Source: Glaciecola sp. UBA983
GTDB lineage: Bacteria; Pseudomonadota; Gammaproteobacteria; Enterobacterales; Alteromonadaceae
Assembly: GCA_002292215.1 (NCBI GenBank)
Contig: DBBN01000021.1
Coordinates: 28,905 to 92,904, forward strand
Length of the DNA stretch: 64,000 nucleotides
Direction of reading: 5' to 3'
A program made the translations under genes and the position numbers. Position 1 is the first letter of the stretch; each line of letters opens with the position of its first letter. The notes under the pieces are model-generated. The model was not told where the DNA came from and did no database searches. It saw only the letters and a program-made list of their open reading frames with translations. Positions 57,734 through 64,000 of the stretch are shown here, in pieces.

Positions 57734-57753
57734 TGAAATACCTTTTTATTTCA
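57734..57753. promoter_or_regulatory. Inverted repeat upstream of the nidogen-like gene
   Basis: TGAAATA and TATTTCA, perfect 7-bp arms with a 6-base spacer, lie just upstream of the sigma-54-type promoter and about 50 bases before its expected transcription start. It is a candidate activator site, possibly for PrsR, though sigma-54 activators usually bind somewhat further upstream. Confidence 0.45.
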
Positions 57754-57764
57754 AATAGTTATAA

Positions 57765-57782
57765 TTAGGAACATTTATTGCA
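57765..57782 (+). promoter_or_regulatory. Candidate sigma-54 promoter
   Basis: The sequence TTAGGAACATTTATTGCA has GG at 57768-57769 and GC at 57780-57781, exactly ten bases apart, with a full TTGCA in the -12 element. The -24 element is partial (AGGAACA against TGGCACG). The start codon lies about 75 bases downstream. PrsR is an RpoN-dependent activator of PEP-CTERM protein genes in other bacteria, which makes this promoter type expected here. Confidence 0.6.
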
Positions 57783-57856
57783 GTAAATAGATTGATTCGC
57801 TGGATGCCTGCAGTACTTCCATAATTTCAATTAATTACGAACACTAGGATAGTGCA

Positions 57857-59137
57857 ATGAATAATAAATTTAAGGATCTTTTTTCGAAGGCTGCACTGAG
57901 TACATTGCTATTAGCATCAGCCAGTGCACTGCAAACCTCACACGCCTCTGTATTACTCTCCGGTTGGGATACTTCACCTTCAGCAACCAGCGTTTATGGC
58001 CAGATTGCCATGCCTAAAAATGATGACTCATCGAGCCGATATTTTAGCTTTAATGAATTCACCGAGTTAAACTTCGATTCAGGTGTCAACTTTTTTGGCA
58101 ATACATACAATGGGTTTTACGTTAACAATAATGGGAACATTACGTTTCAAAGCGCGTTAAGTTCGTTTACGCCTAATCCATTCCCACAATCCAACCAACC
58201 CATGATCGCCCCCTATTGGGCTGATGTAGATACCCGTTGTTCCGCTTGCGGCAACGTCTACCTGGGCGCATCAGATGCCAATACTATGGTATTTACGTGG
58301 GATTCTGTTGGTGTATATAGTAATAATGCGTCAACCACTAACACCTTCCAACTGGTATTGATAGACCGAGCAGACGAAGGCGCAGGCAACTTTGATGTTC
58401 AATTTCGCTATGAGGATATTAACTGGACTACCGGCAGCGCTTCTAGTGGGGTACCTGCTCAAGCAGGCTATGATGCTGGTGATGGTACGAATTTCTTCAC
58501 CTTACCTGGTTCACGAACCAGTGCGGTAGCTAATCTTGATGAGATCTTCAGCAACACATCAACGCCCGGTATTTGGAGTTTTGAAATTCGTGAAGGTGCT
58601 TTACCTGGCGCATCCCCGGCTAACCCAATCATGCCTGTTATCGATCCGTCTAACCCGACTAATTTTCATTTTGAATTTGAAGTAATCGATCCTAACACTC
58701 GTATCTTTATCGATCCGGATGTTGCTATCGGATATGACTATATTGTTAACTCTGGACCTAATTTCGCTTCAGTATTATTGCCTACAGGGTTTGACGATAA
58801 TCTATTTGATTTATGGTTGTGGGATAGTTTAGTGGGAGATTGGTTTGATGCAAGTATCGAAATCACTGGTGGTATCGCGTACAACTTTGCGAATGCTGTC
58901 GACCGTTTCCGTATTTTAGGCATTGATATCAGTAATATGGTGGATCCAACCCTCCCTGATGTCTTTATTGCAGGTTTAACTTTCGACTCAACAGGTTCGT
59001 TGAACATGGATCAAATTGCGATCACTCAGTTTGTTAATACCGGTCCAGGACCGGATCCTGTAAATGCACCCGGTACATTGTTGATTTTATTGACTAGTGG
59101 ATTATTGATATTTGCGAGAAAACGTAAACTACACTAA
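57857..59137 (+). CDS. Secreted nidogen-like protein with PEP-CTERM-type sorting tail
   Basis: The 426-residue protein has a signal peptide (about residues 1-30, ending in HASV). A nidogen-like (NIDO) domain at about 70-250 follows, with GFYVNNNGNITF, APYWADVDTR and FQLVLIDRADEGAGNFDVQF, plus a beta-rich region to about 395. The C-terminus is a three-part sorting signal: motif VNAPGT, a hydrophobic helix of about 14 residues (LLILLTSGLLIFA) and the basic RKRK end. This resembles PEP-CTERM but with NAPG in place of the usual VPEP. It should be exported, cleaved by an exosortase and attached to or released from the cell surface. It probably has an adhesive or matrix role. AGGA precedes the ATG. 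Confidence 0.88.
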   Translation: MNNKFKDLFSKAALSTLLLASASALQTSHASVLLSGWDTSPSATSVYGQIAMPKNDDSSSRYFSFNEFTELNFDSGVNFFGNTYNGFYVNNNGNITFQSALSSFTPNPFPQSNQPMIAPYWADVDTRCSACGNVYLGASDANTMVFTWDSVGVYSNNASTTNTFQLVLIDRADEGAGNFDVQFRYEDINWTTGSASSGVPAQAGYDAGDGTNFFTLPGSRTSAVANLDEIFSNTSTPGIWSFEIREGALPGASPANPIMPVIDPSNPTNFHFEFEVIDPNTRIFIDPDVAIGYDYIVNSGPNFASVLLPTGFDDNLFDLWLWDSLVGDWFDASIEITGGIAYNFANAVDRFRILGIDISNMVDPTLPDVFIAGLTFDSTGSLNMDQIAITQFVNTGPGPDPVNAPGTLLILLTSGLLIFARKRKLH

Positions 59138-59171
59138 TCTCATAATTAAAGTATCTGGACAAGTAAGTATG

Positions 59172-59200
59172 AAGGGGATTGATTTAATCCCCTTTTTTTT
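59172..59200 (+). terminator. Terminator after the nidogen-like gene
   Basis: Stem AAGGGGATT with AATCCCCTT and a 5-base loop is followed by a T8 run, 35 bases past the stop codon. Confidence 0.93.
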
Positions 59201-59212
59201 AAGGATTAATCT

Positions 59213-59797
59213 ATGAGTCAGTCACGTATAACATTGTTTTTTTCGCTGCGTTCTTCACTTATTTTTATCGTTAACTGCCTGGGTATAGTGACCATTTTAT
59301 CGAGCATTATGTTCAGCGGATTGTTTATCGGATCATCCCATGCGCAAACTGTAAAAAGTGAAACCTTCGGTTCCTGGAGTGTCAGTTGTGGCCCACAAAA
59401 TTGTGCCATGACTCAATTAGTTGCCAGGGATGAGGCAGCAAAACAAGTCATGTTAGGCGTATCCATAAACTATGCATTTGCGAGTGAGCTCGGTGCACTA
59501 ATGGTGCGTTTACCGGCGAATATCAATAAGGCAAGTGGTCTAGGGATCAAAGTCGATGCTCATCCGGCTATTCAATTACCTATTTCCCAGTGTACCTCCG
59601 CCGCATGTCAGTCAATGATCAAAATTGATCAAAAACTACTGACCGAATTTTCCACTGGGACCGTCGCCAAATTTGCTTACGCCATTAACACACAGCAATT
59701 TATTTTACCTATTTCATTAACTGAGTTTGAGCGAGCATATCACTCACTAACCAACGAGCAAATGCGTCTGAATCAACACTTGCTCAACCACAATTAA
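59213..59797 (+). CDS. IalB-family exported protein
   Basis: The 194-residue protein matches the invasion-associated locus B (IalB) family: ETFGSWSVSCG, then CAMTQLV, LGVSINY, and a paired-cysteine stretch QCTSAACQSMIKID. The N-terminus has a long hydrophobic segment (about residues 14-42) ending in HAQT, a probable signal peptide. The family was named in Bartonella but is widespread in non-pathogens, and its function is unknown; four cysteines suggest two disulfides. AAGGA lies eight bases before the ATG, directly behind the terminator of the nidogen-like gene. Confidence 0.85.
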   Translation: MSQSRITLFFSLRSSLIFIVNCLGIVTILSSIMFSGLFIGSSHAQTVKSETFGSWSVSCGPQNCAMTQLVARDEAAKQVMLGVSINYAFASELGALMVRLPANINKASGLGIKVDAHPAIQLPISQCTSAACQSMIKIDQKLLTEFSTGTVAKFAYAINTQQFILPISLTEFERAYHSLTNEQMRLNQHLLNHN

Positions 59798-59839
59798 ATG
59801 ATAACTCTGAATGTTTGATTACGTTCCCGCGTGACTTAA

Positions 59840-60634
59840 TTAAGCCGGGCGATCTTGCTCTAACCGGACAAAAACTAAGCTTGTAGCGGTGCTTTGCTCT
59901 GGGGAAAAACGATAACCAGCCGTATTAAACTCACTAAGTTGAGCCACATTATCAATACGGTTTTGAATAATAAATCGTGCCATTAACCCGCGGGCTTTTT
60001 TGGCGTAGAAACTAATTATTTTCACTTTGCCATTTTTTTCATCTTTAAATACCGGCGTAATGATTTGCGCATTTAGCTCTTTAGGTTTGACGGCGGAAAA
60101 ATACTCAGTTGAGGCTAAGTTAACCAATACTGGTTGAGCTTCAGTCTCTTGTTCAGCAAGCGTCTCATTGAGGTTATTCGTAATCGTTAACCCCCAATAT
60201 TCATACAGGTTTTTGCCTTTTTCTGTCGCCAACTTAGTGCCCATTTCAAGACGATAAGGTTGCATTAAATCTAGTGGTCGCAAGACCCCATACAAACCAG
60301 ACAAAATACGTAAATGTTGCTGAGCATAGTCTAAGTCTGCTGCACTTAAGGAGCCAGCATCTAATCCAGTATACACATCGCCATTAAATGCTAAGGCTGC
60401 TTGGCGCGCATTCTCTGAGGTAAATGGCATCTTAAACGTCGCAAAACGTTCGGCATTTAACAATGCTAACTTATCACTGATCCCCATCAAACCAGACAAA
60501 TCTGCAGGTGTGAGTGTTTGGCACACCTTTAGCAACGATTGTGTATCGTCCAGTAATGCCGGTTGGCTAAACAGTTTAGTCGCAACCGGCGTGGTGTAAT
60601 CTAGATTTTTGGCTGGAGAAACAACAACTAACAT
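59840..60634 (-). CDS. yaaA: Peroxide stress protein YaaA
   Basis: YaaA lowers intracellular free iron during hydrogen peroxide stress in E. coli and has a DNA-binding fold. The 264-residue protein shows the family start [50 protein letters not shown] (in parts), [12 protein letters not shown] and [14 protein letters not shown]. It is convergent with the IalB-like gene across 42 bases, without a clear hairpin. Confidence 0.95.
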   Translation of the reverse strand: MLVVVSPAKNLDYTTPVATKLFSQPALLDDTQSLLKVCQTLTPADLSGLMGISDKLALLNAERFATFKMPFTSENARQAALAFNGDVYTGLDAGSLSAADLDYAQQHLRILSGLYGVLRPLDLMQPYRLEMGTKLATEKGKNLYEYWGLTITNNLNETLAEQETEAQPVLVNLASTEYFSAVKPKELNAQIITPVFKDEKNGKVKIISFYAKKARGLMARFIIQNRIDNVAQLSEFNTAGYRFSPEQSTATSLVFVRLEQDRPA

Positions 60635-60857
60635 CGACAGATTCCTTAATAATGATTTTAATATTTAACTCATTAAACTTTAGTCATATCTTAACATAAA
60701 CTATGTTTTGATTTTACTACTGGTTACTATACGGACTTGAATACTCCACTGCTAATGAGAAAAATCTATTATATTCATCGCTTTATTCTCATTCAGCCCT
60801 AGCCATTTTTTAATGAGCAAGGTAATCTATACACAATCACATATTCTAAGGATTATT

Positions 60858-61811
60858 ATGTCTAACTTACTTACCGCACTTCGCGCTGTTACTACTGTTG
60901 TTGCTGATACTGGCGATGTGGATGCAATCAAAAAATATGCGCCGGTTGATGCCACTACCAACCCATCATTATTATTAAAAGCAGCGGATATTCCGCAGTA
61001 TTCAGTCATGATTGATGATGCGATTGCATGGGCGAAAACACAAAGTAATGATGCGGTACAACAAGTCGCAGATGCTGCTGATAAATTAGCGGTGTTAATC
61101 GGTAAAGAAATTGTCGGCGTGATCCCAGGTCGTATTTCCACTGAAGTCGATGCACGTTTATCGTTTGATACTAAAGCGACCGTTGCTAAAGCACAAAAGC
61201 TCATTGCCATGTATGCTGACGAAGGGATCAGTAAAGACCGTATATTGATTAAAATGGCATCGACATGGGAAGGCATTAAAGCCGCTGAAGAATTAGAACA
61301 ACAAGGCATTCAATGTAACTTAACGTTATTATTTTCCTTTGCTCAAGCACGTGCTTGTGCTGAAGCAAATGTTTTCTTAATTTCACCATTCGTGGGTCGT
61401 ATTTTAGATTGGTACAAAAAATCAACTGGCAAAGATAGTTTTCCTGGTGCAGAAGATCCAGGTGTGCAGTCGGTTTCTAAAATTTATGATTACTACAAAG
61501 CGCATGGCTACAAAACTGTTGTGATGGGTGCAAGCTTCCGTAACACTGATGAGATCATTGAACTTGCCGGTTGTGACCGTTTAACCATTGCCCCTGCATT
61601 ATTAGAAGAATTAGCCAATACTCAAGGTGAGTTGATGGTTAAGTTACAAGATAAAGGGGCAACCACACCTCCTCCTGCCGCCCTAAGCGAAAGTGAATAC
61701 CGTTGGGACATGAATGAAGATGCGATGGCAACTGAAAAGCTCGCAGAGGGCATTCGTAACTTCACCGTTGATCAAATTAAACTTGAAGCATTGTTACAAG
61801 CTAAACTGTAA
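60858..61811 (+). CDS. tal: Transaldolase
   Basis: Transaldolase moves a three-carbon unit in the pentose phosphate pathway by a Schiff base. The 317-residue protein shows [28 protein letters not shown], the catalytic Lys region [11 protein letters not shown] and [18 protein letters not shown] start at ATG 60858, behind AAGGATTATT, which gives exactly the length of E. coli TalB. An in-frame ATG at 60813 would add 15 unrelated residues. It lies 36 bases before pgi. Confidence 0.97.
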   Translation: MSNLLTALRAVTTVVADTGDVDAIKKYAPVDATTNPSLLLKAADIPQYSVMIDDAIAWAKTQSNDAVQQVADAADKLAVLIGKEIVGVIPGRISTEVDARLSFDTKATVAKAQKLIAMYADEGISKDRILIKMASTWEGIKAAEELEQQGIQCNLTLLFSFAQARACAEANVFLISPFVGRILDWYKKSTGKDSFPGAEDPGVQSVSKIYDYYKAHGYKTVVMGASFRNTDEIIELAGCDRLTIAPALLEELANTQGELMVKLQDKGATTPPPAALSESEYRWDMNEDAMATEKLAEGIRNFTVDQIKLEALLQAKL

Positions 61812-61847
61812 TTTACACAACACGAATGATAAAGGACATGACATTAA

Positions 61848-63488
61848 ATGAGTATTTCAAATAGCGCACCTTGGAAAAGATTAGCAGACCTAGCACAAGT
61901 TCATCAACATGAGCATATGCGCGATTGGTTCGCACAAGATCCAACGCGAGCGCAAACATTTAATCAATCAGCGTGTGGGATCAATGTCGATTTTTCTAAA
62001 AATACCGTTACCCCTGCAATTTTTGAACAGCTTTTAACGTTAGCCGAAACAGCAGGTGTCGAAGATGCACGTGCCGCCATGTTTGCCGGAAAACCCATTA
62101 ATTACACTGAAAATCGCGCTGTGCTGCACATTGCTCTGCGCAATTTTGGTTCCACCCCTATCATTGTGGAAGGTCAAGACGTACTCCCGCAAGTTCAAGC
62201 TACACGCGCTAAAGTGAAAGCATTCACAGAAGCGCTGCATGATGGCGTCCACACTGGTTACACTGGTAAAAAAATTACTGATGTTGTCAGCATAGGGATT
62301 GGTGGGTCATTTTTAGGTCCAAAAATCATGACAGAGGCGTTAAAGCCTTATCATCAACATAACCTAAATGTGCATTTCGTTGCGAATGTCGATGGTTGTC
62401 ATATTCAAGATGTGCTCGCTGAGCGTGATCCTGAAACTACTTTGGTATTGATGTCGTCTAAGTCATTTGGCACTCAAGAAACTAAACAAAATACCCTCAC
62501 AGCCAAAGCATGGTTCCTAGGTACAGGCGCACCAGCTGAGGCAGTTGCTCAGCATTTTGCGGCGATTTCATCGAATGTCCCTGCGGCAGTTGAATTTGGT
62601 ATGAATCCAGAATTAGTTTTTCCAATGGATGATTGGGTTGGTGGACGTTATTCGTTATGGTCTGCAATTGGTATGCCGATAGCTTTAGCGATAGGGTATG
62701 CAAATTTTGAAGCCTTACTAAAAGGCGCCTATGCTATGGACACGCATTTTCAAGAGACCCCTTTAGCGCAAAACTTACCCGTGATCCTCGGCATGCTCGG
62801 CGTGTGGTATCGTAATTTCCAAGATGCGCAGAGTCATGTACTTCTCCCTTATTATCATTACCTACGAGGCTTCCCTGCTTACGTACAGCAACTTGATATG
62901 GAATCTAATGGTAAGCGCAATGTTGCAGATGGTAGCGCGGTAGATTACGCGACAGGCCCGATAATCTTTGGTTCAGAAGGCACCAATGGTCAGCATTCCT
63001 TCCATCAGTTAATCCACCAAGGCGATACGATCATTCCGGCTGATTTTATTATGCCGTTGAATGTGCCTAACCAAAACGACGCGCACCATGCGATGTTAGC
63101 TTCTAATTGTTTTGGGCAGACCCAAGCGTTAATGCAAGGTAAAACCTTCGAAGAATGCCGTGCTGAATTGCCTGATGCATTGACTGATGCTGAAAAAGAT
63201 ACATTAGCAGCGCATAAAGTCATGCCGGGTAATAAACCGTCGAACACCATTACCTTTGACCAACTTGACCCATTTACATTAGGGGCTATGGTGGCACTGT
63301 ATGAACATAAAGTCTTTGTACAAGGCGTGATATGGGGAGTTAATAGCTTCGACCAATGGGGTGTTGAGTTAGGTAAAGTATTAGGTAATCAAGTATTGGA
63401 TGCGATTCATAGCGGCGAAATGCATGCCTCTATGGATAGTTCCACGCAAGCGTTAATTAACCAGTTTAGAGCAGCGCTAAAGCAATAA
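61848..63488 (+). CDS. pgi: Glucose-6-phosphate isomerase
   Basis: Pgi interconverts glucose-6-phosphate and fructose-6-phosphate. The 546-residue protein shows VSIGIGGSFLGPKIMTEAL, VLMSSKSFGTQETKQN, GGRYSLWSAIGMPIAL, GTNGQHSFHQLIHQG and NSFDQWGVELGKVLG. Length is near the 549 of E. coli. It pairs with tal in a short operon that links glycolysis and the pentose phosphate pathway. Confidence 0.98.
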   Translation: MSISNSAPWKRLADLAQVHQHEHMRDWFAQDPTRAQTFNQSACGINVDFSKNTVTPAIFEQLLTLAETAGVEDARAAMFAGKPINYTENRAVLHIALRNFGSTPIIVEGQDVLPQVQATRAKVKAFTEALHDGVHTGYTGKKITDVVSIGIGGSFLGPKIMTEALKPYHQHNLNVHFVANVDGCHIQDVLAERDPETTLVLMSSKSFGTQETKQNTLTAKAWFLGTGAPAEAVAQHFAAISSNVPAAVEFGMNPELVFPMDDWVGGRYSLWSAIGMPIALAIGYANFEALLKGAYAMDTHFQETPLAQNLPVILGMLGVWYRNFQDAQSHVLLPYYHYLRGFPAYVQQLDMESNGKRNVADGSAVDYATGPIIFGSEGTNGQHSFHQLIHQGDTIIPADFIMPLNVPNQNDAHHAMLASNCFGQTQALMQGKTFEECRAELPDALTDAEKDTLAAHKVMPGNKPSNTITFDQLDPFTLGAMVALYEHKVFVQGVIWGVNSFDQWGVELGKVLGNQVLDAIHSGEMHASMDSSTQALINQFRAALKQ

Positions 63489-63525
63489 TACGTGCAGTGA
63501 CAAAATTAATATACAGCATTAAAAC

Positions 63526-63548
63526 CGGCGAAGGATCGTCGTTATTTT
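63526..63548 (+). terminator. Possible terminator after pgi
   Basis: A 6-bp stem (CGGCGA with TCGTCG, one G-T pair) with an AGGA loop is followed by TTATTTT, 38 bases after the pgi stop. It is weak. Confidence 0.45.
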
Positions 63549-63704
63549 AGTATTTTATATCATTTTTATAGTTCTATAGACCAAAAATATCTATTCAATT
63601 ATTGGAAAATTGCCGATTAATAATAAATACTGAATACATCATGCAGCTGTCATGATTTAGTCAATGAAATGTCATGAAACTTTATTATATTGTGTTTAAG
63701 TTAT
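63549..63704. other. AT-rich region before the DUF3545 gene
   Basis: No gene is apparent. The sequence carries two copies of a GTCATGA motif (near 63650 and 63671) whose meaning is unclear, and should include the promoter of the following gene. Confidence 0.4.
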
Positions 63705-63735
63705 ATGGGTAAATCACGTAAGGAAATTTACCCAT
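63705..63735 (+). promoter_or_regulatory. Hairpin enclosing a ribosome site
   Basis: ATGGGTAAAT (63705-63714) and ATTTACCCAT (63726-63735) form a perfect 10-bp inverted repeat. The 11-base loop contains AAGGA, and the right arm contains the A and T of an in-frame ATG at 63734. In RNA this would place the ribosome site in the loop and the start codon in the stem. Confidence 0.55.
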
Positions 63736-63826
63736 GTCATTTGAATACTACCCTTATAATAATCGTTACATTGGTCGTAACATTACTCGGATGTCAGAAG
63801 ATTCGACATCATACACGGAGGTTCTC

Positions 63827-63994
63827 ATGGAAGAATCAATAATGTTAGAAAGTGAACATCATTCAAACAAAGCCAAACGTAAAAACAAAAAACGTAAATG
63901 GCAGGAAATCGAGGCAATTAAGGAAGATAATCGTTTGCGAAAAGAGCTCAATGCGCTTGATTACGATTACGATTTTTCAGACGAAGGTTACTAA
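63827..63994 (+). CDS. DUF3545 family protein
   Basis: The 55-residue protein is small, charged and coiled-coil-like, with KRKNKKRKWQEIEAIKEDN and LRKELNALD, the hallmark of DUF3545, a family known mainly from Vibrionales and Alteromonadales with no known function. I choose ATG 63827, which has GGAGG seven bases upstream and gives the family length. The frame stays open to ATG 63734, which has its own AAGGA and would add 31 residues rich in Tyr and Asn that are not part of the family. It ends six bases before the window end. Confidence 0.82.
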   Translation: MEESIMLESEHHSNKAKRKNKKRKWQEIEAIKEDNRLRKELNALDYDYDFSDEGY

Positions 63995-64000
63995 CAGGTT

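Noticed and set aside
60813..60857. Extended N-terminus for transaldolase from the ATG at 60813
   Set aside because: The extra 15 residues match nothing in the family, while the ATG at 60858 has a good ribosome site and gives the standard length.
1..64000. Exosortase, EpsH or polysaccharide genes that would complete the PrsK/PrsR and PEP-CTERM set
   Set aside because: None of the open frames shows an exosortase-like membrane protein with the Cys-Arg-His pattern, so any such locus lies outside the window.
1..64000. Mobile elements, CRISPR arrays, tRNA or rRNA genes
   Set aside because: No transposase, integrase, repeat-spacer array or cloverleaf-like sequence was seen in the gaps; most gaps are short and AT-rich.

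Overview
The window is a chromosomal segment of an AT-rich gammaproteobacterium. Gene content and order (dcw cluster ending in lpxC, ppk-ppx beside pst-phoU, tkt-epd-pgk, rsmE-gshB-yqgE-ruvX-pilU/pilT-yggS-proC-yggT, tal-pgi, DUF3545) fit the marine Alteromonadales and relatives. This placement is an inference from gene content, not from a marker search. I see no rRNA, tRNA, CRISPR array, phage, integrase or insertion sequence. The region reads as stable core genome with a few accessory modules.

Layout: (1) 1-14.5 kb, minus strand: the cell division and cell wall (dcw) cluster. It starts at an MraZ operator (about 14.43 kb) and runs mraZ-rsmH-ftsL-ftsI-murF-mraY-ftsW-murG-ddl-ftsQ-ftsA-ftsZ-lpxC, followed by a terminator and a truncated M23 peptidase gene. 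Unusually, murE, murD and murC are all missing from their normal places while the flanking genes stay tightly packed. (2) 14.6-25.5 kb: a SapC-family protein, a lipoprotein dipeptidase, a small membrane protein, an exported alpha/beta hydrolase, the PrsK/PrsR two-component pair known from PEP-CTERM/exosortase systems, a FabH-like ketosynthase, a GAF/PAS histidine kinase and an OxyR-type regulator. (3) 25.5-36 kb: phosphate genes, with low-affinity Pit, phoU-pstB-pstA-pstC (large permeases, no pstS) and divergent ppk-ppx. (4) 36-43 kb: carbon metabolism (class I aldolase, pgk, epd, tkt) and metK behind four tandem MetJ boxes. (5) 43-48.2 kb: a LoiP-like protease and a sulfide/persulfide detoxification module (SQR fusion, persulfide dioxygenase, TauE-type permease, SqrR/BigR-type repressor, rhodanese) whose central divergent region carries two perfect palindromes. 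(6) 48.3-57.7 kb: MscS, a 56-residue membrane microprotein, and the rsmE to DUF4426 block with pilT/pilU. (7) 57.8-64 kb: a secreted nidogen-like protein with a variant PEP-CTERM-type tail and a sigma-54-type promoter, an IalB-like protein, yaaA, tal-pgi, and a DUF3545 gene with a hairpin-embedded upstream start.

The most interesting links are two. The selective loss of three of the four Mur ligases from an otherwise intact dcw cluster is one. The other is the likely regulatory connection between PrsK/PrsR (a sigma-54 activator with an intact GAFTGA motif, 18-22 kb) and the nidogen-like PEP-CTERM-type gene at 57.9 kb, which has a GG-N10-GC promoter. No exosortase is present in the window.
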